Virus record (IMG/VR): IMGVR_UViG_3300025168_000362
Location: 1 to 31,981 of that record
Reading direction: 5' to 3' (one strand)
Length of the DNA: 31,981 nt
Source of the DNA: a virus
Within the stretch, counting starts at the first letter, position 1, and each line of letters begins with the position of its first letter. Shown here one piece after another: positions 24,042 to 31,672 of the stretch. A program made the translations under genes and the position numbers. The notes beneath the pieces were generated by a model. That model ran no database searches, was not told where the DNA came from, and saw nothing but the letters and a program-made list of their open reading frames with translations.

Positions 24042-24911
24042 TTATCTAGCAGAGCCAGAAACATCATAGATGAACTTACCACTACGGATAGCTTCCATGA
24101 TTTCATCTGCCACCTTCTCATATTGTTGTGGTGACATCTTCTGTACTTCGGACTCTTTTAGATACCCAGAAGCCTCATTATTCTGTGGCTTACTGCGTGA
24201 GTTCTTTGTAGACACAGACTTAGCTGCATCTCTGTCTGACTTAGGTTTCTTATTAGAAATACCCATGTCAGCTTTATATAAATCAATTGCTCGTGCAGCA
24301 GAACGTGCATCATTGTCATTGTCATATAATGCGTCCTGTACCCACTTAGGCTGTTCTTCTGCCCAGTTGTGGAAGTCATCGCTGTCTCTGATCTCATCAA
24401 AGTCAGGATGTATCTGCATCAATGCTGCTTCAGCTTTTTCTTTTGTAGCATTAAGCTGCATCTCATCAATGTATTTTACACGCTCTTCTAAAGCACTGGA
24501 CTGTTCACGTGCCTTCTTCATTGCGATTGTTTCAACGATAGCTGCTACATCTGGATAGTCTGCTGCCCACTGCTCAATGTCTTCATCAGACTTAGGCAGT
24601 TTCATTTCTTTCTTAGTGGCTGACTCAAGCTGCTTTTTCATTGCATCTAGTTCAGTCTTAAACTCTTCAGCTTGCTTTTGTTGGTGTCGGCGCAGATCAG
24701 AGTAACGCTTCTTAAATGTTTTCTCTTCAGCGGATGTAGGCTCTTCCTCTTCTTCAGGCGCAGCAGCTTCTGCCTCACCCTTTTGTTCTTTCATTAGTTG
24801 TTCTAGTTCTTCTTCTTCAATCTTGCGTTTTTCTTCGTTAGTGTATTTACGATTAGCGAATGCAACTTTCTTTGGTGCTTGCATTTCTTCTGCCATGATT
24901 GTATCGTTCAT
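24042..24911 (-). CDS. Capsid scaffold-like protein (289 aa)
   Basis: A 289-residue, very charged, helical protein just before the capsid gene, the normal place for a scaffolding protein. Acidic and Glu-rich stretches (KIEEEELEQLMKEQKGEAE, APEEEEEPTSAEEKTFKKRY) are followed by a coiled coil (RRHQQKQAEEFKTELDAMKK), a middle helical domain with HPDFDEIRDSDDFHNWAEEQ, a basic Ser/Lys-rich linker around 222-245, and a C-terminal segment SPQQYEKVADEIMEAIRSGK that may bind the capsid protein. The start ATG 24911 has AAGGA 8 nt upstream; a Met five residues in is less supported. There is no protease Ser-His pattern, so it is not a fused protease-scaffold. Confidence 0.83.
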   Translation of the reverse strand: MNDTIMAEEMQAPKKVAFANRKYTNEEKRKIEEEELEQLMKEQKGEAEAAAPEEEEEPTSAEEKTFKKRYSDLRRHQQKQAEEFKTELDAMKKQLESATKKEMKLPKSDEDIEQWAADYPDVAAIVETIAMKKAREQSSALEERVKYIDEMQLNATKEKAEAALMQIHPDFDEIRDSDDFHNWAEEQPKWVQDALYDNDNDARSAARAIDLYKADMGISNKKPKSDRDAAKSVSTKNSRSKPQNNEASGYLKESEVQKMSPQQYEKVADEIMEAIRSGKFIYDVSGSAR

Positions 24912-24999
24912 TATCTATTCCTTTGTTGGGGCCACTGTAGCCACACTGTCGGGCATGGGGAGTGAGTAGCCAACTGATTGTAAGATTTAAGTAAGCTTC

Positions 25000-27024
25000 T
25001 TACGCAGCTTTCTTCAGTGCGTTTTTGTATTGTCCATACACTGTGTAGACTTCACCTTCTGTGTATACATCATAGCGGTCATCTGCTGTACCTATGTAAA
25101 CTGTTGGTGTTACTTGTTCTATATACTCAAGTGACGTTACTTCTACGTTATTAATGTAGTCACCAAGCACTAAGTTTTCTGTGCGCTTCCACGAACCGTT
25201 AGCAAGTACGGGATGATCATTTGTAATCTTGAGTTCACCATTGACTACATAGTAACCTTCACGCATATGCTTGTGTAAAACTTCTGTAACTCTAGTGTAG
25301 TCTACAATATCACCAACCTGTACATTCGTTACAAAATCAATAACACCGTTACGTTTTACTTTCATGTCTTCGGTTAAACAGATAACACCCATATCACCGC
25401 CGCCGCCTGTGCCAGCATCTGAACCGTAACCGCCGCCATCACTTTCACCTACACCAGTATCCTGACCGCCCTCATCATTTTCTCTTGCTCTATCTAAAGC
25501 ATCTCTAGCTGCTCTGGCTGCTGCTTGACGATCAGCTTGCGCTTTATTAGCAGCTTCACGTGCTGCAGCCTCTGATGCTGTTTCTTTATCAAATTCTCTT
25601 TGAGTAACACCTTCAGCATAGCCTAATGCTTTTTCAGTTTCTGTTTGTTTTTCTACTTCTTTATGATCTGTATAACCTAAGATATCTGCAAACTTATCAT
25701 ATTTGTTTTTAGCAGCACTAGATAAACCAGAATAAGACTCTGCTCCTAGTTTACCGCCCCGCCAACCAGACTTATTACCAGCAGATAGAGCCTCTTTGTA
25801 ATCAGAAAAAGAAGCATAATTAAAAGTACCTGTTTCATTTTTACTTTGATCGCCTGTTTTTCCATCTACGGCAATACCATTTTTATCAAAAAATCCACCA
25901 GAGTTAGGGTCTAAGTCACCCTTTTGAAAACCTACATACCCTGTAATACTAACACCTAAAGAGTTTTCAAGTTGATTTCTTGCTGTTTGTTGAGCATCCA
26001 TTAAAGAATCATCGGGCCTACCTGTGTATGTTGGCTCTGTTCCAAAAATATTTAAAGCTGTATCGGGCAATAAATTTTTAATAAAAGTGCCGCCCGGAAG
26101 TACATTCAATAAATCAAATCCACGATTACCTGTTATTGCATACCTGTCTTTAGCTGACGTTACTCCCGTTTTAATTTCTTCAGGGGAGTAACCAGCAATC
26201 TTTTCTCCTGTAATTAAAGAAGTGCCGCCGCCATAATCAGGACCATCTCCTTCTTCACTTTCAAAATCAGTTGGTCCAACGGTACTTCTAGGCGAAGTAG
26301 TCTGTATAGCATTATCTTGCTGTAATGTATATCCTTCAGGGATAGGATAGAGAGGTTGACCATTCTTAAAAGGTATTTGTAAAGTTTGTCCTGAACTATT
26401 TACATAAGTTCTAAACTCATCATACTGACCGGGATTGTTTCCTACAGTCTGACCAAAGGTAGGTATATTAGTTGTTTGAGTTGCTCCTATAAATTGAGTA
26501 CCCGGAAGCTGTGACCCTTGAAATTGTGGACCTTGTTGTACAGGTTGCACAGTATAGTCTGGTATTGGTGGTGCTACATAAGGTCTAAATCCTGTAGTTG
26601 GTCCGGGGTTAGGTGTTGTATTGTAGTTAGTACCCGACATTTTAACTACACCACCATATGCAAACTCTTGAGGAGTATTATACTCGCCTTCATCTTCTGT
26701 GTCAAGGTCTTCTATAGAAAAAGGTATATCATCAGGAAGAGTAGCTTCTTCACTATTACCCATCTGCCCCATAGCTTCCATACGTGCAAGTCCCGCTTTA
26801 GCTTCTTGGCGCATCTCCATAAGTTTTTCTAATCCAAAATAACGTACTACGTCTGCAGGAAAAACAAATTCACCCTCACTTAGCTGGGCAGGAATGTCAT
26901 CACGAACTTCTTCTTGAGTAGAACCGGGCGGTACGTCATTACCAGATACAGGATCAACAGTGCCGCCCTCATCCATAAGACCACCTTCGTCAAACATTTC
27001 CATTTGTTTTGCCATGTTGTTCAT
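25000..27024 (-). CDS. Structural-module protein with C-terminal Hint (hedgehog/intein-type) domain, 674 aa
   Basis: Three parts. (1) N-terminal 1-110, acidic, with LSEGEFVFPADVVRYFGLEK and MRQEAKAGLARMEAMG; this segment recurs in marine podovirus proteins near the portal. (2) A Gly/Pro/Gln/Asn-rich, mostly disordered middle (130-545) ending in a Gly-rich linker around YGSDAGTGGGGDMGVI. (3) A 126-residue Hint-like domain (549-674): a nucleophile-like C549 in CLTEDMKV, then VQVGDIV, then ITNDHPVL with the block B D603-H604-P605, then VLGDYI, and a C-terminal strand DVYTEGEVYTVYG. The usual terminal His-Asn of a splicing intein is not seen, and no extein follows the domain except about 12 residues. 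Cleavage or thioester chemistry is possible, splicing unlikely. Role unknown; perhaps virion or head-tail maturation. Confidence 0.75.
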   Translation of the reverse strand: MNNMAKQMEMFDEGGLMDEGGTVDPVSGNDVPPGSTQEEVRDDIPAQLSEGEFVFPADVVRYFGLEKLMEMRQEAKAGLARMEAMGQMGNSEEATLPDDIPFSIEDLDTEDEGEYNTPQEFAYGGVVKMSGTNYNTTPNPGPTTGFRPYVAPPIPDYTVQPVQQGPQFQGSQLPGTQFIGATQTTNIPTFGQTVGNNPGQYDEFRTYVNSSGQTLQIPFKNGQPLYPIPEGYTLQQDNAIQTTSPRSTVGPTDFESEEGDGPDYGGGTSLITGEKIAGYSPEEIKTGVTSAKDRYAITGNRGFDLLNVLPGGTFIKNLLPDTALNIFGTEPTYTGRPDDSLMDAQQTARNQLENSLGVSITGYVGFQKGDLDPNSGGFFDKNGIAVDGKTGDQSKNETGTFNYASFSDYKEALSAGNKSGWRGGKLGAESYSGLSSAAKNKYDKFADILGYTDHKEVEKQTETEKALGYAEGVTQREFDKETASEAAAREAANKAQADRQAAARAARDALDRARENDEGGQDTGVGESDGGGYGSDAGTGGGGDMGVICLTEDMKVKRNGVIDFVTNVQVGDIVDYTRVTEVLHKHMREGYYVVNGELKITNDHPVLANGSWKRTENLVLGDYINNVEVTSLEYIEQVTPTVYIGTADDRYDVYTEGEVYTVYGQYKNALKKAA
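25003..25380 (-). other. Hint domain of the 674-residue protein
   Basis: Codes residues 549-674. Block A (CLTEDMKV...VGDIV), block B (ITNDHPVL) and the VLGDYI strand are in the usual order. No homing endonuclease is inserted: only about 40 residues separate block A from block B. Confidence 0.7.
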
Positions 27025-27028
27025 AGTG

Positions 27029-27256
27029 TCATCCCTCAGCGTTAGCTACGTCCTCACGTAATCGTTTAATCTTACGTAGTACATCTATAGCACCCTGTGC
27101 TTTGTGTACCGTTATCATATTCTCAGATTGTTCTAGCACCTTATGATGTTGTGCTACCATGTTATCCAAATACTTACTGAAGTGGTCCCATTGGCGGTTG
27201 TTGCCCACCAGCGGCTTGAGCTTGCTGAGGAGTTCCCGGCTGTTGTCCTTGTCCAT
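27029..27256 (-). CDS. Small helical protein overlapping the portal gene (75 aa)
   Basis: A 75-residue (82 if from GTG 27277), helical, basic protein with RQWDHFSKYLDNMVAQHHKV and VHKAQGAIDVLRKIKRLRED. This pattern (about one turn, a His-His pair, a KAQGAI stretch, a KxKxLR end) recurs in my memory of small proteins beside portal genes of marine podoviruses, whose function is unknown. I chose ATG 27256 because AAGGA lies 10 nt upstream, whereas GTG 27277 has no clear site. Its first 83 nt overlap the end of the portal gene in another frame, and it is followed 4 nt later by the 674-residue gene. It could be a portal-associated or head-assembly factor. Confidence 0.7.
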   Translation of the reverse strand: MDKDNSRELLSKLKPLVGNNRQWDHFSKYLDNMVAQHHKVLEQSENMITVHKAQGAIDVLRKIKRLREDVANAEG

Positions 27257-29324
27257 TTGCACTAAATCCTTGTTCACCCGGCACAGGAGCCTGTCCTACG
27301 CCTATTGAGCCTCCTCCAGCACCTGTAGGGTCCATTGCGTCAGCACCCGCTGGTGAGGCTCCTACGCCCCCTTGCGGAGCTTCTTGCTGAAACCCTTTCA
27401 TAATCTCTGCCTGTAAGGCGGCTTCGTCCATATTGTTGGTAACTTTATCGGGGTCTAAGTCCATTGATTTTGCAATCTCACGGATTACATATTGGAACTT
27501 AGCAAAGGGTGCTAATGCTGGGCTGCTTGCAATCTGCAAGAACTGCATCAAACGCTGACTACGTACTTCATTAGCCATGAGGCTTTCAGTACCACGTGCC
27601 TTAACTTCTAGGTCTCCTTTGATCTCTTTATCAAAGTCAAACTGCATGTTAAAGCGGAAGAAACCCTCACCAAGAGGACGCAGCAGATAGTCGTCTACGT
27701 TCTTAATGATTGTCTTAGTGCTTCCCTGTGCAGCACCCATAAGCATTGAGATGCCAGATGCAGTACGACCTACACCAGACACACCTGTCTGTCCATGAGC
27801 GAATGATGGGAAGCCTGTGCTTTCATCTGCTAGTACACGTGCCTTATCAAACAGCATCATGTTCTCGCTGGATACGTTAGGAAACTTTGTACCAAAGATT
27901 GCCTGACCCGGTGCGCCACCCTGCCTACGGAATACCTTGCCCGGATACAGTGACAAGTCTTGACCCGGTACTAGGTTTGTCTCATCTACTTCTACAATCA
28001 AGTTACCTGACAGTACAGCATTGTCTACAGCCATACGCATAAAGCCATTCATCAATGTCTGTGTATCATCCATGTTCTCAGCAATACCTACACCAAAGAA
28101 TGAGTATGGGTTTAGCTCATATGGTGCAGCATGGTATGGAATTTTAGCTGGCTTGAATGGGTTGAGAACCATGCGAAGCAGACGGTTATTACAGACCCAC
28201 ACGTTAGCTTGCAATTCATCAAAGTCATTTAGTTCTTTTGGAATGTCTACGCCTTGCTCTTCTAACAACTCAACGTCTACCATGCCCCAATACTCAAGCA
28301 CTTCAAAACGATCAATGCCATGCTCTGGTGCATAGTCAGTTAGATCATCTTCCCAGTATTTCTTAGTATAGTTCTCGCCCATAGCGATAGCTTCATTGAT
28401 AACTTCACCACGGAAGTATGGACGTTTCTTTAGATTGCGTAATTGGGTACGTGACATTTTATGCCGTTCAATTACAAACTGTGCCTCATCCATATTGTTT
28501 GCATCTGGGTCTGGGTAGAAATTCCAAACAGATACATGATTTACTTGTGGTACAGTTTTAAAGGCTGGGTCATATTCACCCTCATCGTTCCAGCTAGGAT
28601 ACTCTTTATCAATAGCAAACGGACCTTTCATTACGCCCGTACCAAACAGTGCCATTTCAAATGCGGCATTACGTAAATGTTTAGATGCACCTGACTCTTC
28701 TAGCTGGTCATGTATTTTCTTCTGCATCTTCTTAGCTGCAATCATAGCAGGGCTAAAAGTAATTGCTGTAGGTGTCTTGCCCGGACCCGCTTTTACTTTG
28801 TCGTTAATAGGGTCTAGCTTGTTCTCCATAACGCCAAGCTTATCTTGTAGGCTTGCTGCTGTAGCACCTGCTGGTAGGTCATTACCATCTCCAGCAAACC
28901 CATAAGGGCTTAGTGAGCTAGTATCTTCACGTAACTGATCCGGCTCATTAGGATCAAAGTGTACGTCTTCTACTACACCTTCTGGTAATTCAGTAGGTTC
29001 AACAGACAAAGGAAAACGCTGGTTAGCAAACAGAACATCTACAATCTGCCCATATGCTGCCAGCGTCTTAGTTTTTGTGACTTTAATAAAGACACGAGAC
29101 TTTTCTGTTTCTGTAAATTGAACATCAGGTCCGTACAAACCACGATAATTGCGGTAGGCTTTTAGCCAACGATCTTCGTCCTGATACCTATAATCTTCGG
29201 ATCGCTTATAGCGTTCCATAATAAATGGTATAATCTTGCTTACGTCTACGTCAGAAACAGATGTATCGTCACTGTCTTCTAGTGCGATAGCATCATCTTC
29301 AATCATCATTTCATCTTCATTCAT
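27174..29324 (-). CDS. Portal protein (716 aa)
   Basis: The dodecameric ring at the capsid vertex that terminase docks on and DNA passes through. Evidence is its place (directly after the large terminase), its length, and a typical portal layout. There is an acidic N-terminus, then helical EDYRYQDEDRWLKAYRNYRG (about 42-61), a region with FEMALFGTGVMKGPF, then VSVWNFYPDPDANNMDEAQF (the W-x-x-x-P-D pattern seen in portals of marine podoviruses) and RTQLRNLKKRPYFRGEVINE. A long helical stem/wing region and a Pro/Gln/Gly-rich tail (about 650-716) follow. The start ATG 29324 has GAGGAAAAG upstream. The tail overlaps the next gene. I see no fused protease. Confidence 0.87.
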   Translation of the reverse strand: MNEDEMMIEDDAIALEDSDDTSVSDVDVSKIIPFIMERYKRSEDYRYQDEDRWLKAYRNYRGLYGPDVQFTETEKSRVFIKVTKTKTLAAYGQIVDVLFANQRFPLSVEPTELPEGVVEDVHFDPNEPDQLREDTSSLSPYGFAGDGNDLPAGATAASLQDKLGVMENKLDPINDKVKAGPGKTPTAITFSPAMIAAKKMQKKIHDQLEESGASKHLRNAAFEMALFGTGVMKGPFAIDKEYPSWNDEGEYDPAFKTVPQVNHVSVWNFYPDPDANNMDEAQFVIERHKMSRTQLRNLKKRPYFRGEVINEAIAMGENYTKKYWEDDLTDYAPEHGIDRFEVLEYWGMVDVELLEEQGVDIPKELNDFDELQANVWVCNNRLLRMVLNPFKPAKIPYHAAPYELNPYSFFGVGIAENMDDTQTLMNGFMRMAVDNAVLSGNLIVEVDETNLVPGQDLSLYPGKVFRRQGGAPGQAIFGTKFPNVSSENMMLFDKARVLADESTGFPSFAHGQTGVSGVGRTASGISMLMGAAQGSTKTIIKNVDDYLLRPLGEGFFRFNMQFDFDKEIKGDLEVKARGTESLMANEVRSQRLMQFLQIASSPALAPFAKFQYVIREIAKSMDLDPDKVTNNMDEAALQAEIMKGFQQEAPQGGVGASPAGADAMDPTGAGGGSIGVGQAPVPGEQGFSANGQGQQPGTPQQAQAAGGQQPPMGPLQ

Positions 29325-29335
29325 ATTGCTTTTCC

Positions 29336-30895
29336 TCAGTATCCAAAGGTTGCGTCTGCTACTCTCATGCCGCCGCCGGGTCTACCCATAGGGTCATAGT
29401 CAAACACACTAAACTTTGGCCTAGACATTATACCATACCTTAACGAATCGTACAAGTGATCTTCCGAATGTGTGTCAATATCCTCTGGATTTTTCTTGTC
29501 AAGAGGAATGGACGGTAACTGGGCAACGATGTTTGTGCAGTTATTAAAGAAAACAAGTCTAGGCTCCTCTGTAAATTCATCTACCTGTAAACGTCTGTGT
29601 ATTTCGTTTTTACCGGCTACACGACTGCCTCTGCTTCTATCTGATGGTCTCCAACGACACCCTCTACTTACCATTTGCTCCGCAAGAGAAGGGCCAGTAT
29701 CACCACGCTTATGCCACAGAGAGCTATCCAAAACACCATACTTAATAGTTCCATCACCAGCTTCTAAGTCAAGGATCATATCTGCCAAATCTGTGGCAAG
29801 GACTTTAGATACGTATAGTTCTCTATATACCACAAGTTGTTCATTAGGTGCAACAGCAAACCAGATAACGCCAGACTTGCTGCCGTAACCGTAATCGCAA
29901 GCCCTAAACTTAACCCAGTTATGAGGAATATCAAAAGGCTCAACAACGTGAATATTGCGGTCAAACTCTGTAAAAGCCGCACCTTCTTTAATATCCCAGT
30001 CTCCGTCAAGGAGTTGTCTTCGTTGCTGCTCTGGCATTGAGAGTAGCATTGCTTCGTAGTCACCTGACTCCGCAAGGTATGGATTATCAGAAAGTCTTGC
30101 GGGTATAAATCTTCTTTTGTATAAAGGTCTTCCAGCCTTTGCGTGTCCTGCTGGGTATTTAAGAACTTCTCCTGTTTCAATATCGGTTGCATCGTAGGCT
30201 CTGTTATAAGGCGCAGGGTCAATAAACATTTTCTTAACCCAATGATGACCTCTACCGCCGGGGTTGGTCGTAGCCCTCATATAAATTGGCAAGTCAGGTG
30301 CAGTGGACCTAAGACGACTTCGCATGTAGTTCCATGCATATGGTGTGGCCCATTGTGTTAGTTCGTCAAAACCTATCCAGCTAAACGCTAGACCCTGATA
30401 ACGCAAGACATCATCATCTCTGTCAAGATAAGACATCCACAACCTTGCGCCAGATGGTGCAGTCCACTGCATTTTTCTTTCTGACCACTTAATACCGGGC
30501 CAGATTTTTGGGTACAACTCCTGCGACTTAAATACAAGCTCTCTTAGCTCTTCTGTCGTGTGTCGTAAAAGCAAGCCACTAAATGCGGGATGCCCCATGT
30601 AACGTAATGGATCAGAGAGCATAGCATAGGATTTACCACCGCCAGCACTTCCACCAAATAACACCTCTCGTTCTGCCGCTGCCAAGAAATCCGTCTGTGG
30701 GCCTTTGTTAGGTTTAAAGAGTACGTTCTGCGTTTCTTCAATAGCCTGTGTTTCATACTCTACAGGTTTTATTTCAACTGTTGGCTCTGGAGCCTGTTCT
30801 TTCTTCTTCAAGGACTTTCGCTTTGGCGATTGCCTTTTCCGCATATTCTGCCCACTTGCGGATGCTTGTAGCTTGGTTCTTACGTCTTCGCTCAT
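29336..30895 (-). CDS. terL: Terminase large subunit (ATPase-nuclease), 519 aa
   Basis: Packages DNA into the procapsid and cuts it. Motifs visible: Walker A GGSAGGGKS (81-89); Walker B SWIGFDE (172-178, with D177-E178); coupling motif ATTNPGG (208-214); nuclease acidic residues at D334 (RACDYGYG), D390 (YGVLDSS) and D479/D483 (SEDHLYDSLRYG). This is the RNase-H-like fold of the Terminase_6C-type nuclease. Length is normal. The first 50 residues are basic and helical and overlap the upstream gene by 122 nt; an internal Met at residue 18 would still overlap. The start ATG 30895 has AAGG upstream. Packaging type (cos or pac) cannot be read from the sequence alone. Confidence 0.95.
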   Translation of the reverse strand: MSEDVRTKLQASASGQNMRKRQSPKRKSLKKKEQAPEPTVEIKPVEYETQAIEETQNVLFKPNKGPQTDFLAAAEREVLFGGSAGGGKSYAMLSDPLRYMGHPAFSGLLLRHTTEELRELVFKSQELYPKIWPGIKWSERKMQWTAPSGARLWMSYLDRDDDVLRYQGLAFSWIGFDELTQWATPYAWNYMRSRLRSTAPDLPIYMRATTNPGGRGHHWVKKMFIDPAPYNRAYDATDIETGEVLKYPAGHAKAGRPLYKRRFIPARLSDNPYLAESGDYEAMLLSMPEQQRRQLLDGDWDIKEGAAFTEFDRNIHVVEPFDIPHNWVKFRACDYGYGSKSGVIWFAVAPNEQLVVYRELYVSKVLATDLADMILDLEAGDGTIKYGVLDSSLWHKRGDTGPSLAEQMVSRGCRWRPSDRSRGSRVAGKNEIHRRLQVDEFTEEPRLVFFNNCTNIVAQLPSIPLDKKNPEDIDTHSEDHLYDSLRYGIMSRPKFSVFDYDPMGRPGGGMRVADATFGY

Positions 30896-31175
30896 TTGCT
30901 AACCTTTTCCTTAACCCTACATGGGATATGTAACGTCCTGTCTGTGTACTTAGCCAGTTAGCTACTTCACGATAACTGTATTGATTTACGTGGCTACGTG
31001 CCTTCTCAAGTAAATCTAATTCAATCTGTATAGGTTGCAGTAGGTCGGGGTCTGCTTCATCCTGTTTGTATCCGAATGGTACTGTACGTGCAATACGTGG
31101 TATAGCTACCCACTCGTTTTGTTCTTTAATATCTGTTGGCTGTGGTAGCTTCCACTTACCTATGCTGCGTGTCAT
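30774..31175 (-). CDS. HTH protein, likely terminase small subunit (133 aa)
   Basis: A 133-residue basic protein directly before terL, the usual place for the small terminase. Residues about 67-95, SYREVANWLSTQTGRYISHV then GLRKRL, form a helix-turn-helix with a strongly basic tail (ANERRRKN), fitting recognition of the packaging site. Upstream are RSIGKWKLPQP and a central helix IELDLLEKARSHVNQYS. The start overlaps the preceding stop (ATGA, 31172-31175) and the end overlaps terL by 122 nt in another frame. The protein sits on a three-gene packaging operon. It could be another HTH regulator; context favours terminase. Confidence 0.72.
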   Translation of the reverse strand: MTRSIGKWKLPQPTDIKEQNEWVAIPRIARTVPFGYKQDEADPDLLQPIQIELDLLEKARSHVNQYSYREVANWLSTQTGRYISHVGLRKRLANERRRKNQATSIRKWAEYAEKAIAKAKVLEEERTGSRANS

Positions 31176-31672
31176 TTGTTTTTACGGTTATCTACTGTAG
31201 ATTTTACCATACCACCTACCCGATAGTCAAGTGTTATTGCAGCCATATCTTTTTTAGACATACCTTCGTATACTTTACCTTCGGCTCCTTTTTTAACAGC
31301 CATAGTTTCTTTTTTGTTTTTACCTGTTACTACATTACGAGTAGATGGCTTTAGTTTTGGGCCAGCTATATGTTTTTCAAAAAAAGTTTGCCTACGCAGT
31401 GGAACATTAATTTTTTGACTTTTTGATATTTTATTTAAATCTTTTATTTGTGGGTTCTCTTTTTTTAAAGATTTTAACGTGACACCAAGTTTATCAGCAA
31501 TATCACTTAGGGTACTACTTTCGTTACCAAACTTACCTGCAGAAACACTGAAAGTAGCGTCCTCTGTTTTTTGTTTCTTTTCTTTTCTTTTTTCTATTAA
31601 CTGTTTTTCATACTGAGTTAGCGGATTATCTTTTGTCCCTTTATCACGGGCCTTTAATGAACCTTTAAACAT
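31172..31672 (-). CDS. LysM-like domain protein (166 aa)
   Basis: A 166-residue basic protein. Residues about 41-92 (FSVSAGKFGNESSTLSDIAD, KLGVTLKSLKKENPQI, KSQKINVP) match the LysM fold pattern: a short strand, a helix with a D-I-A-x-x-x-G-V motif, a second helix leading to N-P-x-I, and a closing strand I-N-V-P. LysM binds peptidoglycan or other N-acetylglucosamine polymers. No catalytic domain is attached; the rest is Lys-rich and probably disordered, ending in YRVGGMVKSTVDNRKNK. It lies in the packaging block; its start/stop overlaps (TAATG with the upstream gene, ATGA with the downstream one) tie it to the HTH gene. A role in cell-wall contact or as a minor virion component is a guess. 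Confidence 0.72.
   Translation of the reverse strand: MFKGSLKARDKGTKDNPLTQYEKQLIEKRKEKKQKTEDATFSVSAGKFGNESSTLSDIADKLGVTLKSLKKENPQIKDLNKISKSQKINVPLRRQTFFEKHIAGPKLKPSTRNVVTGKNKKETMAVKKGAEGKVYEGMSKKDMAAITLDYRVGGMVKSTVDNRKNK

Noticed and set aside
24158-24400. Second - strand frame inside the scaffold gene
   Set aside because: Fully inside the scaffold frame and Met/Thr/Ser-rich without features.
24912-24999. Promoter or hairpin between the Hint-domain gene and the scaffold gene
   Set aside because: Contains short direct repeats (GCCACTGTA/GCCACACTGT) but no -10/-35 pair or stable stem that I could support.
25003-25380. A splicing intein
   Set aside because: The C-terminal His-Asn plus Cys/Ser/Thr junction is not visible and there is no downstream extein domain, so I call a Hint domain only.
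29776-30222. Second - strand frame of 148 codons inside terL
   Set aside because: Lies wholly inside terL, whose motifs are complete in its own frame; nothing recognisable in this frame.
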